A DNA stretch of 19,116 nt from Gammaproteobacteria bacterium (GCA_011321985.1 DROB01000001.1:1-19116); one strand, 5' to 3'. Shown: positions 1 to 7,314, counted from the first letter of the stretch. Numbers and translations are program-made. Notes: generated by a model not told the origin, from the letters alone.

Positions 1-2
1 AA

Positions 3-353
3 AAACAGAAATTACTTACCGGTGCCGAGCGGTGGAAAACCATGTCTGCCGATGAAAAATCGGTGATGAAAAAACGGTTCAACCGATGGAAATCATTATC
101 ATCTGAAGACAGGGCTGTATTACGCCTGCGTATGAAACATTTTCAGTCGTTGCCGCCCGAAGAGAAGAAAAGGTTGCGTAACAAACAAACGTGGTTCAAG
201 AACCTGCCTGAGAGTAAACAGAAAAAACTAAAACATCGATGGCAGAACCTGTCTCCTCAGAAAAAACATGAACTCAGGCAACGCATACGAAAATCAGCAA
301 CTCATGACCGCAGGCAATTCAAGCAGACGATAACAAACAGGCAATCACATTAA
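3..353 (+). CDS. DUF3106-type repeat protein, 5' end outside the window
   Basis: The reading frame is open to the left edge, so the ATG at 42 is probably internal: the codons before it encode a stretch ending in ERWKT that fits the same repeat as the rest. The visible 116 or so residues hold about five copies of a 15-18 residue unit of the form [RHW]-[WF]-[KQ]-x-[LM]-[SP]-x-[ED]-x-[KR], for example RWKTMSADEK, RWKSLSSEDR, HFQSLPPEEK and WFKNLPESKQ. This is the pattern of DUF3106 proteins, which usually begin with a signal peptide; that part would lie upstream. The sequence is very rich in Lys, Arg and Gln and probably helical. The stop lies 9 to 30 bases before the next gene, depending on that gene's start, so the two may be cotranscribed. 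The family's function is not established and I do not propose one. Confidence 0.75.
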   Translation, partial: KQKLLTGAERWKTMSADEKSVMKKRFNRWKSLSSEDRAVLRLRMKHFQSLPPEEKKRLRNKQTWFKNLPESKQKKLKHRWQNLSPQKKHELRQRIRKSATHDRRQFKQTITNRQSH

Positions 354-368
354 ATAACTGACATGTCT

Positions 369-377
369 TGCTATACT
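369..377 (+). promoter_or_regulatory. candidate extended -10 promoter for the LysM-like gene
   Basis: TGCTATACT matches an extended -10 element (TGn followed by TATACT, five of six consensus bases). No good -35 is visible, which an extended -10 can tolerate. Transcription would start around 383-385, on the ATG at 384. By sequence alone this is only suggestive. Confidence 0.35.
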
Positions 378-383
378 GTAACC

Positions 384-776
384 ATGGCAATAAAAAATCT
401 GCATCTATTTATCAGGACGATAACCCTGGCCACTCTCTGCATCTGTGTGAGTCCATCTACTTTTGCTGGACCAGAATCTAAACGCATCGAAGTCTATTCC
501 CTGAGTCAAAATTACTGGGATACACGATATGGTGATACGCTGGGTGAAATAGCTCATCACCTCCTGCCTAACAACCCGGCAAAACGTGCAACGCTGGAGC
601 AAGATATCCTGCACCTGAATCCCCATGCTTTTATCAACGGCGACCCTGAACAATTGCTTGCCGAGAAACGTCTATGGCTGCCAGGTTATATGCAGCACGC
701 AGATTCGAAAGTCGATTCACGCACGACGACAGTCGAACACTTCTCGTGGGGGAACATAAAACGCCAACGTGATTAA
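384..776 (+). CDS. small exported LysM/FimV-like protein
   Basis: About 130 residues. I prefer the ATG at 384 over the in-frame ATG at 363 because it gives a clean Sec signal peptide: MAIKN, a hydrophobic stretch, then STFA before GPESK. Neither start has a clear Shine-Dalgarno site. The mature part has one domain resembling the LysM-like region of FimV proteins: YGDTLGEIAHHLLP, a helical stretch, LNPHAFINGDPEQL, then RLWLPGY near the end. LysM domains bind peptidoglycan glycan chains, so a periplasmic or wall-associated location is likely; this is inference. It lacks the long FimV repeats and C-terminal domain. The stop is 13 bases from the convergent radC stop. It could be an orphan member of a small LysM family; its exact role is unknown. 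Confidence 0.7.
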   Translation: MAIKNLHLFIRTITLATLCICVSPSTFAGPESKRIEVYSLSQNYWDTRYGDTLGEIAHHLLPNNPAKRATLEQDILHLNPHAFINGDPEQLLAEKRLWLPGYMQHADSKVDSRTTTVEHFSWGNIKRQRD

Positions 777-789
777 CATCTTCCGATCT

Positions 790-1461
790 TTACAATAAAC
801 CACGCTCAGCGAACGACACCACTTCATCACCGATCACGAAATGATCCAGCACGCGGATATCGATCAACGCCAGTGCCTGCTTTAACCGCTGGGTGATCTG
901 CTCATCAGCATGGCTGGGCTCTGCCACCCCGGATGGGTGATTATGGGCAAAGATAACCGCTGCAGCATTTTCCTTAATCGCCCGGCGAACGACTTCGCGA
1001 GGATAAACACTGGCACCATCGATAGTCCCAAAAAACATTTTTTCAAAAGAGATCACCCTGTTACGATTATCAAGAAACAGGCAGGCAAAAACTTCATGAG
1101 GATAACTACCGAGCTGTGTGACCAGAAACTGCCTGGTCTGCGCCGGACTACACAGTGCGTCACCACGAGATATCTGCTCGAACAGGTGACGATTCGCCAT
1201 TTCCAGCACTGCCTGTAACTGTGCATATTTAGCCTTACCGAGACCATGATGCTGACAAAAGTCAGTCTGGCTGGAGCGTAAGAGTGGTTTAAGACCGCCG
1301 AAGCTATCCAGTAACTGTCTCGCCAGATCAACCGCGGTAAGCCCCTTACACCCTGTTCTTAGGAATATTGCCAGCAACTCGGCATCGGACAGTGCTTCTG
1401 CACCTTTGTTGAGTAGTTTTTCACGAGGTCGTTCCGCCTCAGGCCATTGAGATATCGCCAT
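790..1461 (-). CDS. radC: RadC family JAB/MPN domain protein
   Basis: About 223 residues, normal for RadC. The start is set at the ATG at 1461 because AGGGA lies five bases upstream and the N-terminus then reads MAISQWPEAERPREKLL, as in the family; an ATG at 1479 adds six residues. The N-terminal third includes a helix-hairpin-helix-like stretch (GLGKAKYAQLQA, residues 73-84). The C-terminal two thirds form the JAB/MPN metal-binding domain: E123, H173-N-H175-P-S-G and D186, with the HxH-x10-D spacing intact. RadC was once linked to DNA repair, but that role was withdrawn in E. coli and its activity is unclear. It lies divergent from the 1588 gene. In many relatives the other side of radC carries rpmB-rpmG; here those are absent from the window. 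Confidence 0.95.
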   Translation of the reverse strand: MAISQWPEAERPREKLLNKGAEALSDAELLAIFLRTGCKGLTAVDLARQLLDSFGGLKPLLRSSQTDFCQHHGLGKAKYAQLQAVLEMANRHLFEQISRGDALCSPAQTRQFLVTQLGSYPHEVFACLFLDNRNRVISFEKMFFGTIDGASVYPREVVRRAIKENAAAVIFAHNHPSGVAEPSHADEQITQRLKQALALIDIRVLDHFVIGDEVVSFAERGLL

Positions 1462-1518
1462 ATTCTTCCCTGTTGTCATTCACGCAGACCTGACGCTGAT
1501 TAATCCATTAACGACCCG

Positions 1519-1547
1519 ATGATACCCGCATCCACCACACAGCGCAA
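1519..1547 (-). promoter_or_regulatory. candidate radC promoter
   Basis: Read on the minus strand, TTGCGC (1547-1542) is followed after exactly 17 bases by TATCAT (1524-1519), a weak -35 with a good -10. Transcription would start near 1512, giving a leader of about 50 bases before the ATG at 1461. This is the only pair I found in the 126 bases between the divergent starts that reads toward radC. Confidence 0.4.
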
Positions 1548-1572
1548 ACAACATGAGCCACTGACTTAATAT

Positions 1573-1580
1573 GTTAGACT
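1573..1580 (+). promoter_or_regulatory. candidate extended -10 for the 1588 gene
   Basis: TGTTAGACT (1572-1580) resembles an extended -10: TG, one base, then TAGACT (four of six consensus bases). No -35 is convincing. The predicted transcription start is within a base or two of the ATG at 1588, so the message would have almost no leader. Confidence 0.3.
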
Positions 1581-1587
1581 CATCCTC

Positions 1588-2256
1588 ATGAAAACCTTGA
1601 ATATCATCCCGTTAGTGTTATCTATCGCCTGCATCTCCTGTGGTGAAGAGAACCGTGAATCTTCCCCTGAAACCTTCTCTGCTCTTGAAGGCAAATGGAA
1701 AAGTCAATGTTTCCCGGGAGTTGTCAATTTTAATGCGACGGATAGCAGCGCTCCTCAATCATTTCGGGTCCAGCATATATTCAAATCTGAAACATATGAT
1801 GTCACTATCGCTAACTATAGCGACAACGCCTGCTCATCATCAGGCATAGAAGTCAATGCAGAGGACTGGACTGTCGTTAGCTCTTTTCCACTACCGACAG
1901 GTTTTACCATCAATAATGAATTCATCACCGACGAAGGTGACTCAGCCACAGAGATAGACTTCCTGTTTAACGATGGCAGCATTAAAAAAGATATCTATCT
2001 GCAACGAGACAACACCCTGTATTTCGGACTTCCTGCCCCGGAATGTTTGATCCCTCCGACAAACGAAGCATACCTGCTCTGTAACGACATCAGACCCGGC
2101 TCGATCAACTTCGGAATAGGTTATGCGCAGAGTGGAGAACCCACTGTCATAGTCCCTGATATATTTCCCTCGACAGGAGAGCCCCCGGTCGGCACAAATG
2201 CTAACTTCGACTTTACATCTATTTCGATCAGCACCCCCGTATTATCTGATCCCTAA
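1588..2256 (+). CDS. unrecognised exported protein, probable lipoprotein
   Basis: 222 residues, family not recognised. The N-terminus MKTLNIIPLVLSIACISCGEE is a signal sequence with cysteines at 15 and 18. Neither gives a perfect lipobox (SIAC or CISC), but a lipoprotein is likely. A motif ALEGKWKSQCFPG follows at about residues 33-45, the 'G-x-W-x-x-x-C' opening seen in various small secreted beta-rich lipoproteins. The rest is mostly polar and beta-like, with further cysteines near 82, 152 and 164 that could form disulphides. The C-terminus is rich in Pro, Ser and Thr. The gene lies 27 bases before coaBC and may share a transcript with it, although nothing in the protein suggests a role in coenzyme A synthesis. 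No Shine-Dalgarno site is visible before the ATG. It sits where relatives often have no gene between radC and coaBC. Confidence 0.7.
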   Translation: MKTLNIIPLVLSIACISCGEENRESSPETFSALEGKWKSQCFPGVVNFNATDSSAPQSFRVQHIFKSETYDVTIANYSDNACSSSGIEVNAEDWTVVSSFPLPTGFTINNEFITDEGDSATEIDFLFNDGSIKKDIYLQRDNTLYFGLPAPECLIPPTNEAYLLCNDIRPGSINFGIGYAQSGEPTVIVPDIFPSTGEPPVGTNANFDFTSISISTPVLSDP

Positions 2257-2283
2257 ATTATCAATACGATAGAATGAACACGC

Positions 2284-3564
2284 GTGAACAACTTCAAAAA
2301 TAAAAATATCATCGTGGCGATAACCGGCGGCATAGCCGCCTATAAAAGCGCCGATCTAATACGCCGTCTCATCGAAGCAGGTGCAAATGTCCGTGTGGTC
2401 ATGACCCAGGCAGCGACCGAATTTGTTACGCCCCTGACATTTCAGGCATTGTCAGGACACCCCGTTTTCGTCGGAAAACAGAGTGACGAGCGATATTCTG
2501 AAAGTAACCCCGGCGATACCGCCAGCATGAAACACATCGACCTTGCACGCTGGGCTGATGCAATCATCATCGCTCCGGCAAGTGCCAACACGATTGCCAA
2601 ACTCGCACATGGCAGGGCAGACAATCTACTCACCACTCTATGTCTGGCCAGCGAGGCCATCAAATGCTTTGCCCCGGCGATGAACAGGGTCATGTGGGAT
2701 GACCCTGGCACCCAGGAAAACTGTACGATATTAAGAGACAGGCACTGGTCTCAATTCGGTCCCGACAGTGGCATGCAAGCATGCGGCGAAGTTGGCGAAG
2801 GCCGCATGCTTGAAGTAAAAGATATACTGTACTCACTCGGACGCTGTTTTAGATCAGGTGAATTACAGGGTTTGAACCTCATCATCTCTGCCGGCCCAAC
2901 CTACGAAGCGATCGACCCTGTGCGGTTTCTTGGCAACCGAAGTTCAGGGCGAATGGGTTATGCGATAGCGGAGGCCGCTAGAGAAGCAGGAGCAAACGTC
3001 ACACTGATCAGTGGCCCAAGTCATCTGTCGGCACCAGAATCAATCGACTTCATCGCTATCGAATCAGCCAGAGAAATGCAACAGGCCGTCCTGTCAAATC
3101 TGGATAACTGTCATATCTATATCTCGGCTGCAGCCGTATCCGACTACCGTATCGAAGATATCGCTACACAGAAAATCAAAAAAACCGGGGATCAACTGAC
3201 ACTGAAACTGACCAGAAATGAGGATATTATCTCCCTCGTAGCCAACCATAAAACCCGACCTTATGTCGTTGGCTTTGCCGCTGAAACAGAAAATGTAATC
3301 GACAATGCCAGGGATAAACTGGTACGCAAAAATCTGGACATGATTATTGCTAACGATGTCAGCACGTCATCCACAGAAAAACCCGACATCGGCTTCAATA
3401 GTGAATACAATGCGCTACACGTTTTTTATGCAAAGGACGGTCAGATCTGCGGTGAACAATCATTTGATCTTGCTCGAAAGTCCCGGTTGGCAAAACAACT
3501 GATATCTCTCATCGCCAGACAGTTTAAAAATAACAGATCCGAGAATGAAAAAGATACAGCTTAA
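2284..3564 (+). CDS. coaBC: bifunctional phosphopantothenoylcysteine decarboxylase / phosphopantothenate-cysteine ligase
   Basis: 426 residues; catalyses two successive steps of coenzyme A synthesis. It joins cysteine to 4'-phosphopantothenate with CTP, then decarboxylates the product with FMN. The N-terminal CoaC half has the flavoprotein opening ITGGIAAYKSADL, the catalytic His (H84 in MKHIDLA), PASANTIAKLA, the PAMNRVMW motif at 131-138 and the active-site Cys C167 in ACGEVGEGRM. The CoaB half has SAGPTYEAIDPVR (about 202-214), NRSSGRMG, the KIKK motif at 297-300 and ANDVS at 356-360. The start is GTG: an in-frame TGA lies three codons upstream and the next Met is residue 40, too late to keep the flavin fold. 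No strong ribosome site is visible. Its last 20 bases overlap dut, as expected of a tightly coupled operon. Confidence 0.97.
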   Translation: MNNFKNKNIIVAITGGIAAYKSADLIRRLIEAGANVRVVMTQAATEFVTPLTFQALSGHPVFVGKQSDERYSESNPGDTASMKHIDLARWADAIIIAPASANTIAKLAHGRADNLLTTLCLASEAIKCFAPAMNRVMWDDPGTQENCTILRDRHWSQFGPDSGMQACGEVGEGRMLEVKDILYSLGRCFRSGELQGLNLIISAGPTYEAIDPVRFLGNRSSGRMGYAIAEAAREAGANVTLISGPSHLSAPESIDFIAIESAREMQQAVLSNLDNCHIYISAAAVSDYRIEDIATQKIKKTGDQLTLKLTRNEDIISLVANHKTRPYVVGFAAETENVIDNARDKLVRKNLDMIIANDVSTSSTEKPDIGFNSEYNALHVFYAKDGQICGEQSFDLARKSRLAKQLISLIARQFKNNRSENEKDTA

Positions 3565-4000
3565 GATACTCGACCCTCGCCTCGGCAAGGACATCGCATT
3601 ACCCGAATACGCCACCGATGGATCAGCAGGGATGGATCTACGTGCGGCTCTCGAAGAAACCACTCTTGTCGCTCCGGGCGAAACCCTTCTCGTACCGACG
3701 GGTATCGCCATCTTTATCGAAGACCCCGGCATGGCGGCCGTCGTCCTGCCACGCTCTGGCCTCGGTCATAAACATGGTATCGTCCTCGGCAACCTCGTCG
3801 GCCTGATCGATTCAGATTATCAGGGGCAGTTATTTGTTTCCTGCTGGAACCGGGGCGATAAAAGCTTCAGCATCGAAGTCGGAGACCGTCTCGCACAGCT
3901 GGTCTTCGTCCCGGTGATACAGACAGAGTTTGAAGTGGTCGATGATTTTGAGGACACTCGACGCGGTGCGGGTGGTTTTGGCCACTCAGGAAAAAACTGA
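3545..4000 (+). CDS. dut: deoxyuridine 5'-triphosphate nucleotidohydrolase (dUTPase)
   Basis: 151 residues, the usual length for a trimeric bacterial dUTPase. It hydrolyses dUTP to dUMP and pyrophosphate, keeping uracil out of DNA and supplying dUMP for dTMP synthesis. All five family motifs are present in order: AGMDLRA (28-34), PRSGLG (69-74), GLIDSDYQGQ (86-95, with the catalytic Asp), GDRLAQLV (113-120), and the glycine-rich tail RRGAGGFGHSG (139-149). The tail has His where the family usually has Ser, a mild variation. The ATG lies inside the end of coaBC in another frame, and the 20-base overlap suggests translational coupling. coaBC-dut adjacency is long conserved in gammaproteobacteria. 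Confidence 0.97.
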   Translation: MKKIQLKILDPRLGKDIALPEYATDGSAGMDLRAALEETTLVAPGETLLVPTGIAIFIEDPGMAAVVLPRSGLGHKHGIVLGNLVGLIDSDYQGQLFVSCWNRGDKSFSIEVGDRLAQLVFVPVIQTEFEVVDDFEDTRRGAGGFGHSGKN

Positions 4001-4064
4001 CCGCTTAAGGGCACCTCTATTAATTGATTATGCCCGAATTTACCTAACAGATTAAACGCCCAGC

Positions 4065-4070
4065 TATACT
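4065..4070 (+). promoter_or_regulatory. possible -10 box upstream of the phosphohexomutase gene
   Basis: TATACT at 4065-4070 matches five of six bases of a sigma-70 -10 and lies 29 bases before the ATG at 4100, within the 99-base gap after dut. No -35 at good spacing is convincing (TTTACC at 4039-4044 is 20 bases away). The gap leaves room for a promoter separate from coaBC-dut. Confidence 0.25.
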
Positions 4071-4099
4071 CACACAAAGAATAACGACGTACCAGAAAC

Positions 4100-5476
4100 A
4101 TGATGGCAATTTCAGAAGATATTTTTCGCGCATACGATATCCGTGGCGTGGTCGAAAACGCATTAACACCGGAGGCAGTCAAAAAGATCGGCCAGGCATT
4201 TGCCACCGAGGCTCTGTCGCAAGATCAGAAGATCGTCATCATCGGCCGCGACGGGCGACTATCCAGCCCCGAGCTTGCCCGGTGTCTGAGTGAAGGCCTG
4301 CGTACTGGTGGCTGCGATGTTATCGATATCGGCATGGTACCTACACCGGTCCTCTATTATGCGACTCATAAATTAGAAACCGGTACTGGCATCATGGTTA
4401 CCGGCAGCCATAACCCTCCGCAATACAATGGTCTGAAAATGCTTATCGACGGGAACACGCTGTACGGTGATGGCATCAAAGCCCTTTACCATAAGATCAT
4501 CGAAGACCGTATCAATCATGGTGAAGGTACACATTCTGAAATCGATGTCATACCCGATTACCTCGATACGATCACAGGCGATATCCAGCTCGATAAACCT
4601 TTAGACATCGCTGTCGATTGTGGCAATGGTGTAGCAGGTGTACTGGCTACTGAGCTATTCACACGTCTGGGCTGCAAGGTCACCGAATTATATTGTGAGG
4701 TTGATGGCAATTTCCCAAACCACCATCCCGATCCATCAAAACCGGAAAATCTGATCGATCTACAGAATGTCATGCGTGAGAAGGTACTGGATATCGGCCT
4801 GGCATTCGATGGTGATGGTGACCGCGTCGGTATCCTCGATGACAGACAGAACATCTTATGGGCTGATCGTCAGATGATGTTATACGCCGAAGATGTTTTA
4901 AAACGTAAACCCGGTGCACTGATCATCTACGACATCAAATCAACATCCAACCTGCACGCCTATATTAAAAACCTGGGTGGAGAGCCTCTGATGTGGAAAA
5001 CCGGTCACTCTTTCATCAAGGCCAAGATGAAAGAGAGTGGAGCTGAACTTGCCGGTGAGATGAGCGGGCATATCTTCTTCAAAGAGCGTTGGTTCGGCTT
5101 TGATGATGGCCTGTACAGTGCTGCGCGGATGCTGGAGATTATCAGTCAGAGAGAATGCAGCAGTTCCGAGATATTCGCTGAACTACCGGATAGCTTCAAT
5201 ACCCCCGAGCTACAGATCAACTTTGATGAAGGAGAACACTACAGGTTCATGGACAGATTTATTGAAAAAGCGCAATTTGGTGAGGCCGATACCATCACCA
5301 TCGATGGCATCCGCGTCAACTACACTGACGGCTGGGGCCTTATCCGTCCATCTAATACCACGCCTTGCCTGGTATTACGTTTCGAGGCAAATGATGAAAA
5401 GGCTTTGACCAAAATCCAGGACACATTCCGCGAACAATTACTGGCTGTTGACAGTAGTTTGAGTTTGCCTTTTTAA
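4100..5476 (+). CDS. algC: phosphomannomutase/phosphoglucomutase, AlgC type
   Basis: 458 residues; alpha-D-phosphohexomutase superfamily. It interconverts mannose- or glucose-6-phosphate with the 1-phosphates, supplying precursors for LPS and exopolysaccharide. Four signatures are seen in order: the N-terminal FRAYDIRG (9-16), the active-site loop TGSHNPPQYNG (101-111) with the phosphorylated Ser103, the magnesium loop DGDGDR (237-242), the sugar-recognition loop GEMSGH (319-324), and the phosphate-binding RPSNTTP (416-422). GEMSGH is the form found in dual-specificity PMM/PGM rather than in GlmM. It sits between dut and argB exactly as algC does in Pseudomonas. Two ATG codons stand together at 4100 and 4103. 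Whether this organism makes alginate cannot be told from the window; an enzyme for LPS sugar supply alone is equally possible. Confidence 0.92.
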   Translation: MMAISEDIFRAYDIRGVVENALTPEAVKKIGQAFATEALSQDQKIVIIGRDGRLSSPELARCLSEGLRTGGCDVIDIGMVPTPVLYYATHKLETGTGIMVTGSHNPPQYNGLKMLIDGNTLYGDGIKALYHKIIEDRINHGEGTHSEIDVIPDYLDTITGDIQLDKPLDIAVDCGNGVAGVLATELFTRLGCKVTELYCEVDGNFPNHHPDPSKPENLIDLQNVMREKVLDIGLAFDGDGDRVGILDDRQNILWADRQMMLYAEDVLKRKPGALIIYDIKSTSNLHAYIKNLGGEPLMWKTGHSFIKAKMKESGAELAGEMSGHIFFKERWFGFDDGLYSAARMLEIISQRECSSSEIFAELPDSFNTPELQINFDEGEHYRFMDRFIEKAQFGEADTITIDGIRVNYTDGWGLIRPSNTTPCLVLRFEANDEKALTKIQDTFREQLLAVDSSLSLPF

Positions 5477-5522
5477 GTAACATACAGGCACAATAGCACG
5501 ACTACATTTCCGGGGAAAAATC

Positions 5523-6407
5523 GTGGACAAAAAATCCGCTATCAATATCGCTAACGTTTTATCAGAGGCACTGCCTTATCTGCAACGTTTAAACAAAAAG
5601 ACCATCGTCATCAAATTCGGTGGCAATGCGATGATTGATGACGCACTGAAAAACAGCTTTGCCCGTGATATCGTTTTATTGAAACAGGTAGGAGTAAATC
5701 CGGTTGTCGTCCACGGTGGCGGCCCACAGATAGGAACACTACTGGAAAGGATAGGTAAAGAATCAACGTTTATCGATGGTATGCGTGTTACCGACAGCGA
5801 GACCATGGACGTAGTCGAGATGGTACTCGGTGGCCTGATCAACAAAAGTATCGTCAATCTGATCAACCATAATGGTGGGCAGGCCGTGGGGCTGACCGGC
5901 AAGGATGGCACCATGATCCGGGCAAAAAAGATGGAACTCAGGCGTGAAGCACCCGAGTTACAGGCACCGGAGATAATCGACCTGGGCCACGTAGGTGAAG
6001 TTACCAGTATTGATCCTTCGATCGTCAATGCACTGGATAAAGGCAATTTTATCCCTGTTATCGCGCCCATCGGTGTTGGCAAAGATGCCTCTTCCTATAA
6101 TATCAATGCTGATCTGGTCGCAGGCAAGATGGCCAGCGTACTTGGCGCTGAAAAACTATTGTTGCTGACCAACACACCCGGCATCCTGGATAAACAGGAA
6201 GAGATCCTTACCGGGCTTGATGCAAAAAAAGTAAAAGATCTGATCGTTGATGGCACCATTGCTGGCGGCATGCTACCCAAGGTGAGTTGTGCGCTGGATG
6301 CGGTTCACTCCGGTGTCAAAACTGCCCACATCATCGATGGTCGCGTAGAACATGCGGTATTGCTTGAGCTACTGACCGACGAAGGTGTCGGTACGTTGAT
6401 CAAATGA
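5523..6407 (+). CDS. argB: N-acetylglutamate kinase
   Basis: 294 residues; phosphorylates N-acetyl-L-glutamate with ATP, the second step of arginine synthesis, in the cytoplasm. The amino acid kinase fold is clear: VIKFGGNAMID (K31 in the glycine loop), VVVHGGGPQIG (62-71), GMRVTD (86-91), IDLGHVGEV and YNINADLVAG in the middle, and GGMLPK and EGVGTLIK near the end. About 25 residues come before the first strand and form an extra N-terminal helix (ANVLSEALPYLQRL). Family knowledge links that helix to the hexameric, arginine-inhibited enzymes such as that of Pseudomonas, so feedback inhibition by arginine is likely. The start is GTG with GGGG seven bases upstream (5512-5515). It follows the mutase gene by 46 bases, probably in one operon. 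Confidence 0.97.
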   Translation: MDKKSAINIANVLSEALPYLQRLNKKTIVIKFGGNAMIDDALKNSFARDIVLLKQVGVNPVVVHGGGPQIGTLLERIGKESTFIDGMRVTDSETMDVVEMVLGGLINKSIVNLINHNGGQAVGLTGKDGTMIRAKKMELRREAPELQAPEIIDLGHVGEVTSIDPSIVNALDKGNFIPVIAPIGVGKDASSYNINADLVAGKMASVLGAEKLLLLTNTPGILDKQEEILTGLDAKKVKDLIVDGTIAGGMLPKVSCALDAVHSGVKTAHIIDGRVEHAVLLELLTDEGVGTLIK

Positions 6408-6611
6408 CGCTTACGGACCTTGAAGCTCTACAAACATGTTTTGCCACGAAGGACCTGCCCGAGCGAAGCGACAAATACCCCTGGATGTGAAAAGCGGCTT
6501 TAACCATACTGGTGTATCTGCACGATCAGCTCCAGGTTCACATCACTTGCAGGAGCGGAATTCATTCCGCGAACAGGGGTTAAATTAAATGCATAAATCG
6601 CATTCTTTCAA
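6408..6611. other. convergent intergenic region after argB
   Basis: 204 bases lie between the argB stop and the stop of the minus-strand DUF4124 gene. The region holds a REP-like palindrome (separate entry) and an 8-base inverted repeat, GATGTGAA at 6484-6491 against TTCACATC at 6537-6544, too far apart to be a terminator. AAACATGTTT at 6432-6441 is a short perfect palindrome. I see no hairpin with a T-run for either gene and no open frame worth calling. Confidence 0.6.
6549..6574. repeat. REP-like palindromic element
   Basis: GCAGGAGCGGAATTCATTCCGCGAA contains a perfect GCGGAA/TTCCGC stem with a four-base TTCA loop (6555-6570). It is preceded by GCAGGAGC, close to the GTAG-headed 'TAGGAGCGG...CCGCGA' layout of REP elements in Pseudomonas and related gammaproteobacteria. 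Such elements are usually dispersed in many copies and are mobilised by RAYT (REP-associated tyrosine) transposases. Only one copy is seen here and no RAYT gene is present. It may also act as a weak bidirectional barrier between the two convergent genes, though no T-run follows it. Confidence 0.5.
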
Positions 6612-7277
6612 CTAATCCGAAGAACTCGTGTAACCTCGCTCTCTTGCCAGTTTCTCACGTTTCGCTTTCTGCTCTTTTTTTAGTATCTTAAAACGAGCGA
6701 TATAGTCATTAAATTGCTTTGAAATACCATCTCGGTTTTTTTTATGATTCTGCATTACCTCACTCTGCACCTCGACCTGATGTTTTTCATTCTCGAGCTG
6801 TTTGTACAGGTTCTCGGGAACGTCTAAATCACTCGCCTTGATACCGGCAACCTTCTCTTCCATCATCGCAATTTTTTTATTTGAATCCTTGATGAGCGAT
6901 TCGGCAAGTCGGATTTGTGACTTCACCGCATCCAGTCGAGAATCACGTGCTACCAGTAGATCGCGTTCGGTCGTATACGTATCAAGCAATACCCGATCAC
7001 GTTGTTTTTTTCTTTTTTCTATCAACTCTACTCGCTTACGTTCTCTTTCCTCACGCATTGACTGGGCTTTTTCTTCCGCAGTTTTTTCCGCATTACTGTG
7101 TTTGACCACAGCACCACTCTCATTGAGTTCATCGTGCGCCTTCACCTGATATTTAAGCGGTATCTTGTCACCGAAATGCATCTGGCCCTCGTCATCCACC
7201 CATTTATACATCTTGGCCTGTACGCTAAAAGAACCACACAATAGTAGTGTCATAAGAATAAGAGAAGGAAAACGCAT
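6612..7277 (-). CDS. DUF4124 periplasmic coiled-coil protein
   Basis: About 221 residues from the Met at 7277, chosen because it begins a standard signal peptide (MRFPSLILMTLLLCGSF, cleavage after VQA near residue 21); a Met at 7292 adds five residues. The short DUF4124 domain follows at about 22-40, KMYKWVDDEGQMHFGDKIP, a beta-rich unit found at the N-terminus of many gammaproteobacterial envelope proteins. From about residue 65 to 215 the sequence is charged and heptad-like, rich in Glu, Lys and Arg, and predicted to be a long coiled coil broken near 145-155 (SDLDVPENL). The function is unknown; a structural or adaptor role in the periplasm is inference. It is divergent from the TauE/SafE gene with 76 bases between starts. 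Confidence 0.8.
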   Translation of the reverse strand: MRFPSLILMTLLLCGSFSVQAKMYKWVDDEGQMHFGDKIPLKYQVKAHDELNESGAVVKHSNAEKTAEEKAQSMREERERKRVELIEKRKKQRDRVLLDTYTTERDLLVARDSRLDAVKSQIRLAESLIKDSNKKIAMMEEKVAGIKASDLDVPENLYKQLENEKHQVEVQSEVMQNHKKNRDGISKQFNDYIARFKILKKEQKAKREKLARERGYTSSSD

Positions 7278-7314
7278 GGCACACGGCCCCATAAATTGAT
7301 AACTGATAAGCTAC

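Noticed and set aside
42..44. ATG at 42 as the start of the DUF3106 gene
   Set aside because: The codons before it are open and continue the same repeat pattern (ERWKT), so the real start is probably upstream of the window.
910..1218. 102-codon open frame on the plus strand opposite radC
   Set aside because: It lies wholly within the convincing RadC coding region on the other strand, and its translation resembles no family.
2274..2303. Nine-codon ATG frame overlapping the coaBC GTG start
   Set aside because: It could act as an upstream leader peptide, but it has no ribosome site and no distinctive codons.
5576..6082. 168-codon open frame on the minus strand within argB
   Set aside because: Serine- and proline-rich translation typical of an antisense shadow; argB is intact with all motifs.
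6484..6544. 8-base inverted repeat after argB
   Set aside because: The 45-base separation makes a stable hairpin unlikely and arms of this length occur by chance.
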